NCBI RefSeq assembly: GCF_006539165.1
Contig: NZ_BJMM01000041.1
Location: 1 to 63,511 of the forward strand
DNA from: Streptomyces cacaoi
GTDB lineage: Bacteria; Actinomycetota; Actinomycetes; Streptomycetales; Streptomycetaceae
Direction of reading: 5' to 3'
Length of the DNA: 63,511 nt
Part shown: positions 53,001 through 61,505 of the stretch, in pieces
Layout of the letters: every line of letters begins with the position of its first letter
How positions within the stretch are numbered: position 1 is the stretch's first letter
The notes under the pieces: model-generated
The model's input: only the letters and a program-made list of their open reading frames with translations
The model's database searches: none
What the model was told of the DNA's origin: nothing
Translations under genes and position numbers: made by a program

Positions 53001-53247
53001 CGCGGGAGACGGGGGAGTCCGGGTCGCCCTCGATCTGCGTCACCCGGCCGTCCTGGACGTACACGTTCTGGCCGCAGCCGACGGCGCAGTACGGACAGAC
53101 GGACTTGACGACCTCGTCCGCCGTGTCCACCCGGGCCGTGAGCCGGTCGCTGTGCGGGCTCTTCGCCGCCGCGCCCCGGCCCAGCGGATCCTCGCCCGTC
53201 AGCTGCCGGTAGACGGGCCACGAGGTGATCCACGTCCGTACGCCCAT
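50005..53247 (-). CDS. fdhA: Formate dehydrogenase catalytic subunit (selenoprotein, Sec189)
   Basis: 1080 residues read through an in-frame UGA at 52681-52683 (residue 189) as selenocysteine: NQARV-U-HSSTVPGLGTSFGRGG is the Sec site of FdnG/FdoG-type enzymes. N-terminal [4Fe-4S] cluster ligands C51, C54, C58 and C86. Molybdo-bis-MGD reductase domain with PxxG...IVIQGSNMAECHPVGF and FVNTQRM-like segments; MoCo-binding beta-barrel at the C-terminus (YHWGPNGYSVGDAANEL). Oxidises formate to CO2. No twin-arginine signal in the first 40 residues, so it probably faces the cytoplasm. Start ATG 53247 with AAGGAG upstream. Third gene of the fdh operon. A tool that treats UGA as stop would split it into two ORFs. 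Confidence 0.95.
52651..52683 (-). promoter_or_regulatory. Sec UGA codon and bSECIS hairpin of fdhA
   Basis: In mRNA sense: UGA (52683-52681), 11 nt, then GGTTCCC (52669-52663), loop GGTCT (52662-52658), GGGAACC (52657-52651): a perfect 7-bp stem with the GGUCU apical loop known from E. coli fdhF/fdnG SECIS elements, which SelB contacts. The element lies within the coding sequence, as in bacteria generally. Confidence 0.93.
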
Positions 53248-53365
53248 GGCACGCTCCTTCCTCGGCTCCGTCGGTGTGCTCGGCTCCGTCGTGTGCTCGG
53301 CCTGCTCGGTCCTGCCCGTCCCGCTCGGTCTTCCCGCCCTGCTCGTCCTCGTCCGTCGCGCCGTC

Positions 53366-54469
53366 TCAGTCTGCGCCCCGGCGGCCGGTTCCGCCGCCCG
53401 GGCCGCCCGCCCCGCCGGGACCGGCCGCCGGGCTCCGCCCGCTCGTCCCGTCACCGCGGGCCGCCATCCGTTCCCGCTGCGGCAGCACCGTGTACCGGGG
53501 ATCCTCCGCGGAGGCGACACCCGCGTGGAAGACGCCGAAGCGCAGCAGCGCCGAACCGGTCAGCAGCGCCACCCCCGAGACGGCGGCGGCCGCCCGGCTG
53601 CGCCGTCCGGCGGTGAGGGCCAGCGCGGCGCCGCCGAGGCCGAGCGTCTGCGCCGTGCGCATCAGCCTGCCGGCGCTGCCCCGCTCGTACGGCTCGGCCA
53701 CCAGCCCCATGCGCCGCTTCATCCGCCGCAGCGCCACCGCCTCCAGCGCCGCGCCCGCCCCGGCCAGCCGCCGCATCGGACCGGACACGGCGCAGGGAGC
53801 GGCCAGCAGACCCAGGCCGGCGGCGGCCGTCGCCGCCGACCCGGCGAAGACGAAGGGGAGTTCGCGGTAGCCCTCGTGCCAGGACGGCACGGCCGTGTCC
53901 GCGAGGAGGACGGCCGTGTACGTGGTGACGGCCGGGCCCAGCACGGCGGCCGAGGCGGTGGCGGCGGCGCCCGCCCGGGCCAGCCTGCCGGACAGCTCGC
54001 TCGCGGCGGCGGCGAAGGTGAGCGGCGCGTAGCCGGCCAGCAGCCACGAGCCGAGGTTCATCGGCGAGGTCGGTTTGACGACGCGCAGCATGTTGAGGAA
54101 GCGCGCGGGCCGGCCCAGGTCGTGCACGAGCGCCGCCAGCGAGAGCGAGATCGCACCCGCCGCGCCCGACTTGAGCACCCGGGCCGTCTGCCGCCGCCCC
54201 GTCGCGTGCGCCCCGGCACCGGCCAGCGAGGAGGCGCCGGCCAGGCCGCCCAGCCACAGATAGCCCGCGATGTCGGTGGCCTGCCACGTCGGCCGCTTGA
54301 GCACCGGCCTGCCGTAGTAGGACGAGAACTCCCGGAACTCGGCCCGCGGCACGACGGGCTGCTCACCCCGCGCACCACGGCGCCGCCCGGCGCGCGCCCC
54401 GCCTGCTCCGTCCGTCCCGTCCGTTCCGTCCGTCCCGCCCCCGCGGCCCGCGTCTCCCGGCCCGCTCAC
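53366..54469 (-). CDS. fdhC: NrfD/PsrC-family membrane subunit of formate dehydrogenase
   Basis: 367 residues from GTG 54469, which overlaps the FdhB stop (GTGA). A Gly/Asp-rich start, then SYYGRPVLKRPTWQATDIAGYLWLGGLAGASSL typical of NrfD proteins and about eight membrane helices (for example GAAGAISLSLAALVHDLGRPARFLNMLRVVKPTSPMNLGSWLLAGYAPLTF, with the NrfD hallmark LGRP.R...M.R). It should anchor the FdhAB pair and pass electrons to menaquinone in place of a cytochrome b FdnI subunit. The C-terminus is a Gly-rich disordered tail. A 118-nt gap separates it from fdhA. Confidence 0.88.
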   Translation of the reverse strand: MSGPGDAGRGGGTDGTDGTDGAGGARAGRRRGARGEQPVVPRAEFREFSSYYGRPVLKRPTWQATDIAGYLWLGGLAGASSLAGAGAHATGRRQTARVLKSGAAGAISLSLAALVHDLGRPARFLNMLRVVKPTSPMNLGSWLLAGYAPLTFAAAASELSGRLARAGAAATASAAVLGPAVTTYTAVLLADTAVPSWHEGYRELPFVFAGSAATAAAGLGLLAAPCAVSGPMRRLAGAGAALEAVALRRMKRRMGLVAEPYERGSAGRLMRTAQTLGLGGAALALTAGRRSRAAAAVSGVALLTGSALLRFGVFHAGVASAEDPRYTVLPQRERMAARGDGTSGRSPAAGPGGAGGPGGGTGRRGAD

Positions 54470-55515
54470 GGCCGGGACCTCCGGGCCCCCGCGAAGCCGG
54501 CGGCGGCCAGGGCCACCAGGGTCAGCGCCCCGGCCGCCGCGTGCCGCCACATGTTCGGCAGATCGCGGGTGGTGACGACGGGATCCGGCGGCAGCCCGTA
54601 CACCTCCGGCTCGTCCAGCAGCAGGAAGAACGCACCGTCCCCGCCGACCCCGTCGTCCTCGTCCGCGCCGTACAGCCGGGCCTCGGTGACCCCGGCGGCG
54701 TGCAGCCGGGCCACCCGCTGCCGTGCGCGCTCGCGCAGCTCGTCCACCGGGCCGAACTGGATGGAGTCGGTGGGGCACGCCTTGGCGCAGGCCGGTTCCA
54801 TGCCCGCGCCCAGCCGGTCGTAGCACAGGGTGCACTTCCAGGCGCGGCCGTCGCCCGCGCGCTGGTCGATGACGCCGTACGGGCAGGCCGGCACGCAGTA
54901 CCCGCAGCCGTTGCACACGTCCTCCTGGACGACGACGGTGCCGAACTCGGTGCGGAAGAGCGAACCCGTGGGGCACACGTCCAGACAGGCGGCGTGCGTG
55001 CAGTGCTTGCACACGTCGGACGACATCAGCCAGCGCAGCTCCGTCCGGCCGTCCGGGGCGGGCGGGGGCTCCCCGGCGGGCGCGGCCGGCGGGGCTGCCG
55101 CTGCCGTGGGAGCCGTGGCACCCGGGCCGGGTGACGCCGCGTCGGTGCCGAGCCGCCGTGCCGCCTCGAAGACGTCCGTGCCGTCGTGCCCGGCGCCGGT
55201 CTCCTGGCCGCCGAGCGGTTTGCGCTGCTCGACGAAGGCCACATGGCGCCAGGTGTCCGCGCCCAGGCCCCCGGTGTTGTCGTAGCTCATCCCGGTCAGG
55301 CCGAGGCCGGTGCCGGGGACCGCGTTCCACTCCTTGCAGGCCACCTCGCACGCCTTGCAGCCGATGCAGACCGAGGTGTCGGTGAAGAAGCCCATGCGCG
55401 GCGGATGTCCGGTGTGGCCCGCGTCCCCCGCCACGTCCCGGAGCGGCCCGGCCAGTGCGGTGCCGCCGGACCGTGCCCGGCCGGACCTCCGCCCCCGGGA
55501 GCCTCCGTTCGCCAT
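54466..55515 (-). CDS. fdhB: Formate dehydrogenase iron-sulfur subunit
   Basis: 349 residues. Four [4Fe-4S] binding groups: CIGCKACEVACKEWN, CKHCTHAACLDVCPTG, CNGCGYCVPACPYGV and CTLCYDR...CAKACPTDSI, the ferredoxin-fold pattern of FdnH/DmsB proteins. A C-terminal membrane helix (AAAGALTLVALAAAGFAG) as in FdnH. An Ala/Pro/Gly-rich ~40-residue insert lies between the first and second clusters. Carries electrons from FdhA to the NrfD subunit. Start ATG 55515 with AAGGAGG upstream; first gene of the fdh operon, divergent from the methyltransferase gene. Confidence 0.93.
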   Translation of the reverse strand: MANGGSRGRRSGRARSGGTALAGPLRDVAGDAGHTGHPPRMGFFTDTSVCIGCKACEVACKEWNAVPGTGLGLTGMSYDNTGGLGADTWRHVAFVEQRKPLGGQETGAGHDGTDVFEAARRLGTDAASPGPGATAPTAAAAPPAAPAGEPPPAPDGRTELRWLMSSDVCKHCTHAACLDVCPTGSLFRTEFGTVVVQEDVCNGCGYCVPACPYGVIDQRAGDGRAWKCTLCYDRLGAGMEPACAKACPTDSIQFGPVDELRERARQRVARLHAAGVTEARLYGADEDDGVGGDGAFFLLLDEPEVYGLPPDPVVTTRDLPNMWRHAAAGALTLVALAAAGFAGARRSRP

Positions 55516-55718
55516 GCTGCCCGCCTCCTTCGCGTCGGTTCGCGCCCGCCGGTCCGTGCACCGGTTCCCCGATCCGGCCGGACGGAACCAGCACACCGCG
55601 TCCGGTTTCCCCGCGGGGCCCGCCTGCCGCCCGGCGAATCCCGGGAAACCGCGCGCGACCTGCGACGGCGGCAGAGAATGGCCGTCGTCCCGCACCCCGT
55701 GACGACAGGAGTGACCCC

Positions 55719-56834
55719 ATGGCCACCGCCCCGGACGCCCGGCAGGACGACCGTGCCGCACCCCGCTTCCCGTCGCCGCTGTACGACCTGATGTACGGCC
55801 ACATCCATGCCTCGGTGCTGCGTGCCGTGGTGCTGCACGGCATACCGGACCTCCTGGCCGACGGCCCGCTCACCGCCGGGGAACTCGCCGCGCGCTCCGG
55901 CACCAGGGTCGAGCCCCTGCGCCGGGTCCTGCGGCTGCTGGCCGCCCGCGGCCTCTTCCGTGAATTCCCCGCACCGCCCGCATCCCCTGAATCCCGCGTA
56001 TCCCCCGCATCCCCCGTATCCCACGAGAGCGACGACGAACAGCGCGGGGAGAGCGTCTTCGGGCTGACGGAGAGCGGTGCCGCGCTGCGGTCCGATGTGC
56101 CCGGCTCCCAGCGGGCGCCGGTGCTGATGTTCACCGACGAGATGTTCCACCGGTCGGCCGCCGCCCTGCCCGGGACGCTGCGCAGCGGCGAACCCGGCTT
56201 CGACGCCGCGTTCGGCGTGCCCTTCTTCGACTACCTGGCCGACGCTCCGGTCAAGAGCGGTCTGTTCGACGCGGCGATGACCTCCCGGCCCGGCACGTCG
56301 AACGCGGACATCGCCGAGAGCTGTCCGTTTCCCGCGAGCGGCACGGTCGTGGACGTCGGCGGCGGCCGGGGCGGGCTGCTGCGCGAGGTGCTCGTCCGCT
56401 TCCCCGGGCTGACCGGTGTGCTCTTCGACCGGCCGGGGACGGTCGCCGGGCATCTGCTGGACGACGAGGCGCTGACGGGCCGTTGGCGGGCCGAGGACGG
56501 CGACTTCTTCACGGCCGTGCCCCGGGGCGGGGACGTCTATCTGCTCAAGAACGTCCTGCACGACTGGCCGGACGAGGACTGTGTGCGCATCCTCGGGGTG
56601 CTGCGTGCGGCCGTGGAGCCGGGCACGCGGCTGCTCGTCGTCGACGCGGTGCTGCCGGAGGACGGCAGTGCGCACCCCGCGTTCGCGGTGGACATCATCA
56701 TGCTGATGCTCGTCCGGGGCCGCGAGCGGACCGCCGGGGAGTTCCGGGACCTGCTGGCCCGCTCCGGCTTCCGCCTCGACCACGTCGTGCCGACACCGTC
56801 CCTGTCGTCGGTCGTCGTGGCCGAGGCGGTCTGA
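55719..56834 (+). CDS. SAM-dependent O-methyltransferase (family 2, COMT-like)
   Basis: 371 residues. N-terminal dimerisation/winged-helix part (LHGIPDLLADGPLTAGELAARSGTRVEPLRRVLRLLAARGLF) and a C-terminal Rossmann SAM-binding domain with VDVGGGRGGLL, NVLHDWPDEDC (catalytic His-Asp of this family) and VDAVLPEDG. Such enzymes methylate hydroxyl groups of small aromatic or polyketide products. A short repeat of Pro/Ser/Ala/Val codons (~residues 85-105) is inserted between the domains. AGGAG site 8 nt before ATG. Not adjacent to the NRPS genes, so a role there is only possible. Confidence 0.92.
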   Translation: MATAPDARQDDRAAPRFPSPLYDLMYGHIHASVLRAVVLHGIPDLLADGPLTAGELAARSGTRVEPLRRVLRLLAARGLFREFPAPPASPESRVSPASPVSHESDDEQRGESVFGLTESGAALRSDVPGSQRAPVLMFTDEMFHRSAAALPGTLRSGEPGFDAAFGVPFFDYLADAPVKSGLFDAAMTSRPGTSNADIAESCPFPASGTVVDVGGGRGGLLREVLVRFPGLTGVLFDRPGTVAGHLLDDEALTGRWRAEDGDFFTAVPRGGDVYLLKNVLHDWPDEDCVRILGVLRAAVEPGTRLLVVDAVLPEDGSAHPAFAVDIIMLMLVRGRERTAGEFRDLLARSGFRLDHVVPTPSLSSVVVAEAV

Positions 56835-56849
56835 GCCCCGCCCCGAGTC

Positions 56850-56887
56850 CGTCCGGACGGCCCGCCGGGGAGCCTCCCGGGCGGGCC
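56850..56887. terminator. Probable bidirectional terminator
   Basis: Hairpin GGCCCGCC (56859-56866) / GGCGGGCC (56880-56887) with an inner GGG/CCC after one mismatch, next to a 12-bp palindrome ccgtccggacgg. Located between the convergent methyltransferase (stop 56834) and kinase (stop 56898) genes. Confidence 0.5.
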
Positions 56888-56897
56888 GCCGGGCGCC

Positions 56898-57896
56898 TCA
56901 GACGGTTCCGGGCCGCTCCAGCAGCGCCGTCAGCGGGTCGTCCGGGCCCAGCACGGCGAGGAGTTCGGCCGTCGTCGGGCCGGTCGCCGGGCCGGGCTCG
57001 GTGACCGCGACGGACGCCGCGACGTTGGCGCCGCGCGCCGCCTCCGCCGGGGTGGCGCCGTGGCCCAGCAGGGACAGGAAGGCGCCGACGTGCGCGTCGC
57101 CCGCGCCGTTGCTGTCGACGGCCGTCACGGGCCGGCCGGGCACCCGTACGGCCGGCCCGTCGCCGTCCACCAGCCAGCAGCCGTCCGCGTCGCCCCGCAC
57201 GAGCACGCCCGCGCCGGGGCGCAGCCGGTCCGCCAGGGCGCGGGCCGCGGCCGCCCCGTCGTCCAGGCCCGTCAGCAGGCCCGCCTCGCGGCGGTTGCAG
57301 CTGAGCCAGTCCACCCGGTCGAGGACGGTACGCAGCCGGTCCTCGGGGATGTCGGCGACGAGCGGACCCGGGTCGAAGCACAGCGTCACCTCGTCCGGCA
57401 GCAGCGCCACCAGGTCCGTCAGCCGGTCGGCGGCCTCCGGGTAGGCCAGCGAGTAGCCGGACATCTGGACGGTGTCGCCGGGCCGCAGCCGCGCCGCCGT
57501 GCGCCGGACGTCCTCGTCGCTGAGCGCGCCCTCGGCGCCCGGGGCCGTGACGAAGGTGCGTTCGGCACCGGAGTCGACGAGGGCGACGCAGTAGCCGGTG
57601 TCCCGGTCGGTGCGGGGCGGCAGGACGGCCTCGACGCCCTCGTGCTCCAGCGCGGTGCGCACGAGGTCGCCGAACGGCCCGGTGCCGTGGCCGCCCGCGT
57701 AGAGGGCGGGCAGGCCGAGTCTGCGGGCCGCCGCCAGGACGTTGAAGCCGCCGCCGGCGGTCTGCTGCGCGCCGGTCGCGAGCATGTCGCCGCCGCGCTC
57801 CGGGAGTCGGGGCACGCGCAGCACCATGTCGACGATGACGCTGCCCGCCAGGACGAGCCGGGTGCGGGGCCCTGCGGCCGGTTCGGTGGTGCTCAT
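56898..57896 (-). CDS. PfkB-family carbohydrate (ribose/nucleoside) kinase
   Basis: 332 residues. N-terminal GSVIVDMVLRVPRLPERGGDMLA and GGGFNVLAAARRLG are the ribokinase-family substrate site; the C-terminal signature DSNGAGDAHVGAF gives the anion hole and catalytic Asp. Ribokinase, adenosine kinase and pseudouridine kinase belong to this family. It overlaps the NCS1 permease stop by ATGA, so the two are translationally coupled; with the upstream ADP-ribosylglycohydrolase-fold gene it suggests that a nucleoside-type compound is imported, cleaved and its sugar phosphorylated (inference). Confidence 0.9.
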   Translation of the reverse strand: MSTTEPAAGPRTRLVLAGSVIVDMVLRVPRLPERGGDMLATGAQQTAGGGFNVLAAARRLGLPALYAGGHGTGPFGDLVRTALEHEGVEAVLPPRTDRDTGYCVALVDSGAERTFVTAPGAEGALSDEDVRRTAARLRPGDTVQMSGYSLAYPEAADRLTDLVALLPDEVTLCFDPGPLVADIPEDRLRTVLDRVDWLSCNRREAGLLTGLDDGAAAARALADRLRPGAGVLVRGDADGCWLVDGDGPAVRVPGRPVTAVDSNGAGDAHVGAFLSLLGHGATPAEAARGANVAASVAVTEPGPATGPTTAELLAVLGPDDPLTALLERPGTV

Positions 57897-59521
57897 GAGC
57901 GGGTCCTCGGCTCGGGGTGTGCGGAGGGTGCGGCGGCGGCCGACTCCGGTGCGGCGGCCCCGGCGGGTGCGGCTCCGTCGCCGGGCGCGGGGGCGTCGGC
58001 GGTCGGGCGGGGGCCGGTGACCTCGGGGGCGTCCGCGTTCCCGGTGCCGTCCCCGTGCGCGGTGTCCGTGGCGGGCGGCAGGGCCGCTTCCGTGCGGACC
58101 GCCCGGTCCAGGGGCAGCAGCAGGAGGTAGGCGACGGCGGCGACGGCGAAGGTCACCACCCAGCCGAGCCCGTTGGCGCCGAGCCAGCTGTGTGCGAACG
58201 GGCCGGAGAACCACACGTCGGTGTCGCTGGTCTTGGCCTCGGTCAGCAGCAGGCCGACGACGATGGCCACCGCCCAGGACACACAGGCCGACCAGGCGAA
58301 GCCGCCGTTGTACCAGTACCGGCCGGAGCGTCCGGGCCGCATCAGGGCACCGGCGTCGTAGGAGCGCCGGCGCAGCATGTCGACGGCGAACACGCCCACC
58401 CAGGCCGTGATGGGCACGGCGAGGATGGTGAGGAACGTGGTGAACGGGCCGTAGAAGTCCTTGGCGACGAGCATGAAGTAGATGCCGCCGGCGAAGGTGA
58501 TGACGATGTCGATGCCGACGGCGACCGTGCGCTTGGCCCGCACGCCCAGGGTGACCAGGGTCAGCCCGGCCGAGTACACCGACAGGTGGTTGGAGAGCAG
58601 CAGTCCGCCGAAGGCCGCGATCAGATAGGGCACGGACATCCAGGACGGCAGCATGGCGTCGATGGCCGAGACCGGGTCGGAGGCCGAGGCCAGCGAGGTG
58701 TCGCCGGCGGACAGCAGCGAGCCGAGCGAGATCAGCAGCACGAGCGGGATGCCGGCGCCCCACGCGGAGGCCAGCACGAGCCGGCCGCCGGGTATCTTCC
58801 GCGGCAGGTAACGGGCGTAGTCGGCACCGGCGTTGGCCCAGCCGATACCGGTTCCGGCGGCGATCACACCGACGCCGGCGACGACGGCGCTGAGCGGCGC
58901 GGGCGAGGCGTGCACGACCTTCGCCCAGTCGACGGTGGCCACCAGGAAGCCCATGACGACCAGGTTCAGCAGGCCGAAGACATACGTGGCCCACCGGTTG
59001 ATCCACATGATCGTGGCGTGGCCGAGTCCGCTGATCAGCAGCGTGCAGCCGATGAACACCAGCAGACACACCAGCGTCAGCACGGTGTTGCGGTGCACGC
59101 CGAAGACGATGCCCAGCAGCGACAGCAGCGCGTAGGCGGCCGTCGTGGTGTTGACCGTCTCCCAGCCGACCCGGCTGATCCAGGTCACCAGCGTCGGCCC
59201 GGTGTTGCCGCGGCGGCCGAACACGGCGCGGGAGAGCGTCAGCGCGGGCGCGCCGCCGCGCTTGCCCGCGATGCTCAGCGCGCCGACGAGCGCGAAGGAG
59301 CCGAAGGCCCCGATGATCGCGACGAGCACCGCCTGCCAGATGTTCAGCCCGCGGAACGCCACGAGCGTCGCGCCGAGCGGCAGCCCCAGCAGCGAGATGT
59401 TGGCGGCGAACCAGGTCCAGAACATCTGGCTCGCGTGGCCGTGCCGTTCGCTGTCCGGCACGGGTTCGATACCGCGGGTCTCCACGGCTCCGACCTGCTC
59501 ACTCACCTTCGAGTCAGCCAT
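57893..59521 (-). CDS. NCS1-family purine/cytosine-type permease
   Basis: 542 residues, about 12 membrane helices. The N-terminal RHGHASQMFWTWFAANISLLGLPLGA and RAVFGRRGNTGPTLVTWISRVGWETVN are typical of the cytosine/purine/uracil/allantoin symporters, as is GWANAGADYARYLP (helix 6 region). Two in-frame ATGs are possible: GGAGG ends only 1 nt before ATG 59527 but 7 nt before ATG 59521, so I take 59521. Long disordered C-terminus. Imports a nucleobase or nucleoside by cation symport; substrate unknown. Confidence 0.93.
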   Translation of the reverse strand: MADSKVSEQVGAVETRGIEPVPDSERHGHASQMFWTWFAANISLLGLPLGATLVAFRGLNIWQAVLVAIIGAFGSFALVGALSIAGKRGGAPALTLSRAVFGRRGNTGPTLVTWISRVGWETVNTTTAAYALLSLLGIVFGVHRNTVLTLVCLLVFIGCTLLISGLGHATIMWINRWATYVFGLLNLVVMGFLVATVDWAKVVHASPAPLSAVVAGVGVIAAGTGIGWANAGADYARYLPRKIPGGRLVLASAWGAGIPLVLLISLGSLLSAGDTSLASASDPVSAIDAMLPSWMSVPYLIAAFGGLLLSNHLSVYSAGLTLVTLGVRAKRTVAVGIDIVITFAGGIYFMLVAKDFYGPFTTFLTILAVPITAWVGVFAVDMLRRRSYDAGALMRPGRSGRYWYNGGFAWSACVSWAVAIVVGLLLTEAKTSDTDVWFSGPFAHSWLGANGLGWVVTFAVAAVAYLLLLPLDRAVRTEAALPPATDTAHGDGTGNADAPEVTGPRPTADAPAPGDGAAPAGAAAPESAAAAPSAHPEPRTRS

Positions 59522-59600
59522 GGCCATACCTCCTCACGAGGCGGAAGGGCGGGGAGCCGTCCCGGTGCGGGCGCTCCCCGGAGGTGTCGGGTGCGGGGGC

Positions 59601-60605
59601 TCAGACGGCCCGCCGCAGGGCCAGGAGGCGCTCGGCCAGCGGCTCCAGGTCGAGTCCGTTGACGGTGCGCAGCGTCGCGACGGCGTCCGCCGGGAGTCCG
59701 CCGAGGCCGGTGACGGCGCCGGCGACCGCGCCGGCCATGGCGCCGATCGTGTCGCAGTCGCCGCCGAGGTTGGCCGCCAGCAGACAGGCCCGCCACGGGT
59801 CGTCACCGGCCAGCTCCAGCACGGCGAACGCGGCGGGTATCGACTCCTGGCCGGCGACGCTGGTGCCGATCAGTTCGCTGATCAGGTCCGTCGCCTCGGC
59901 CTCCGGCACACCGGCGACGGTGCCGCGTGCCCAGCGGATCCGGGCCGCGATGTCCGCGCCGGCCGCCCAGTGGCCGCGGGCGGCGCCCGCGCGGGCCGCC
60001 TGTTCGGCGGCGTCCATGGCGGCGGGCAGGTCCGCGCCGTCGACGGCCGCGCTGACCGCGGCGGCGACGGCGGCGGCGCCCGCGACACCGAGGGTGGTGT
60101 CGTGGGTCACCTGGCAGGACTCCACGACCTTGTCGAGGAAGGCGTCCAACGGCCGTACGGGGAAGGCCACTCCGACCGGGGTGACGCGCATCGCGGCGCC
60201 GTTCGTCGTGCCGGTGCGGCCCGTCTCGGTGACGGGGACGCCGCGGCCGACTGCGTCCAGCGCCGCCTTCGTCGAGGGGCCGAGCAGGTCGAGCGAGCCC
60301 TTGGCCCGCATCCCGGCCTCCCACTCCAGCAGTTCGGCGGCGAGCCGGGAGGGGTCGATGTGCCCGCCGGAGCCGGCCAGCAGCCGGCCGACGATGAGGG
60401 CCTGGTCGGTGTCGTCGGTGACGGAGCCGGCGGGCAGCCCGGCGGCGACGGGGTTGTCGGGCGGTCCGGCCTCGAAGCCGGTGACCCGGCCGAAGCGGGC
60501 GGCGATGGCCGCGCGCGACATGATCTGGGTCGGCATCCCGAGCGCGTCGCCCAGGGCGAGGCCGTAGAGGGCGCCGGCGGCGCGGTCGGTGCGGGGGTCG
60601 TTCAT
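59601..60605 (-). CDS. ADP-ribosylglycohydrolase-fold protein (DraG/ARH family)
   Basis: 334 residues. Binuclear metal-binding motifs: GLALGDALGMPTQ, SVTDDTDQA (residues ~61-69) and GGDCDTIGAMAGA near residue 285. The family removes ADP-ribose from proteins or hydrolyses related N-glycosides. Its place between a GntR regulator and NCS1/PfkB genes argues for a metabolic N-glycosidase acting on an imported nucleoside rather than a protein de-ADP-ribosylase (inference). 79 nt separate it from the next gene on either side, compatible with one transcript from the GntR gene to the kinase. Confidence 0.9.
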   Translation of the reverse strand: MNDPRTDRAAGALYGLALGDALGMPTQIMSRAAIAARFGRVTGFEAGPPDNPVAAGLPAGSVTDDTDQALIVGRLLAGSGGHIDPSRLAAELLEWEAGMRAKGSLDLLGPSTKAALDAVGRGVPVTETGRTGTTNGAAMRVTPVGVAFPVRPLDAFLDKVVESCQVTHDTTLGVAGAAAVAAAVSAAVDGADLPAAMDAAEQAARAGAARGHWAAGADIAARIRWARGTVAGVPEAEATDLISELIGTSVAGQESIPAAFAVLELAGDDPWRACLLAANLGGDCDTIGAMAGAVAGAVTGLGGLPADAVATLRTVNGLDLEPLAERLLALRRAV

Positions 60606-60684
60606 GTGCGGGTTTCCGTTTTCCTTGTGCGGGTGCCGGCGTCCGTCGGGCGCCGGGTGCCTCCGGCCGGGGCCGGGGGCCGCC

Positions 60685-61437
60685 TCAGCGGGGAGGCGTG
60701 CCGGGCGGGGCGTCCGCTCCGCCGTGTCCGGGTTCGCCGAACCGGGTGCGCAGCTCGAAGCGTTCGGGGTCCAGCAGGCTGACGACGTGTTCGAGGACGG
60801 CCCCCGAGGGCGCGCGGCCGATGCGTGTCACGCGCAGGAACGAGGTGCCCGCCGGGCGGTGCAGCCGGGCCGCCTCGTCCTCGGCGAGCGGTACCGCGGT
60901 GGCCCGCTGTTCACCGGAGGCGACGACGAGTCCGGCGGCGGCGAGGGTCGCGGTGAGCGAGCCGTCGACGAGGCCGGTGGCGGGGACGTCCTCCAGGCCG
61001 GGGCGCAGCGGTACCCGGCTGTACTCCAGGGAGAGCCGTACGCCGTCCGCGAGGGTGCGCATCCGGTCGACGGCCAGGAACTCGGGGGAGTCCAGGCCGA
61101 GTCGCAGGGCCAGCGCGGGCTCCCGGACGGTCTCCAGGCGCAGCACGGTGGTCGCGGGGGAGACGCCCCGCTCGGTGAGGGACTGCTGCCAGCCGTGCCG
61201 GTTGTCCAGCGGGGTGCCGTCGAAGCTGACGAAGGAGCCGATCCCCGGGTGGGTGCGGACGAGCCCCTCGTCGGCCAGGGAGCGCAGGGCCTCCCGGACG
61301 GTGGAGCGGCTGACCGAGAACTGCTGGGTCAGCGCGTGCTCGCCGGGCAGTCGGCTGCCGGCCGGCCAGGTGCCGGTCCGGATCTCGCGGCCCAGTATGC
61401 GGGCGATCCGCTGATGCTTGCGCGCCTGTTCGGACAT
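60685..61437 (-). CDS. GntR/HutC-family transcriptional regulator (UTRA domain)
   Basis: 250 residues from ATG 61437 (a GTG at 61443 is the alternative). Winged helix with GTWPAGSRLPGEHALTQQFSVSRSTVREALRSLADEGLVRTHPGIGSFVS, then a UTRA ligand domain ending in LEHVVSLLDPERFELRTRF. It is the first gene of a four-gene set with the glycohydrolase, permease and kinase, so it should respond to their substrate. Upstream lies a tandem direct repeat ACCTGTCTG x2. No strong ribosome site is visible, so a short-leader transcript is likely. Confidence 0.92.
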   Translation of the reverse strand: MSEQARKHQRIARILGREIRTGTWPAGSRLPGEHALTQQFSVSRSTVREALRSLADEGLVRTHPGIGSFVSFDGTPLDNRHGWQQSLTERGVSPATTVLRLETVREPALALRLGLDSPEFLAVDRMRTLADGVRLSLEYSRVPLRPGLEDVPATGLVDGSLTATLAAAGLVVASGEQRATAVPLAEDEAARLHRPAGTSFLRVTRIGRAPSGAVLEHVVSLLDPERFELRTRFGEPGHGGADAPPGTPPR

Positions 61438-61454
61438 GTCCACACCGTAGGCGC

Positions 61455-61473
61455 ACCTGTCTGAACCTGTCTG
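61455..61473. promoter_or_regulatory. Candidate GntR operator: direct repeat ACCTGTCTG
   Basis: Two copies of ACCTGTCTG separated by one nucleotide, just upstream of the GntR gene start. On the other strand this is CAGACAGGT twice. The position fits autoregulation; the assignment is inference. Confidence 0.5.
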
Positions 61474-61505
61474 TTCCGTGCGTCACACCCGCCCCTTCCC
61501 TCCCG

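Noticed and set aside
59522..59527. ATG 59527 as the NCS1 permease start
   Set aside because: GGAGG would end 1 nt before this ATG; the ATG six nucleotides downstream has correct 7-nt spacing.
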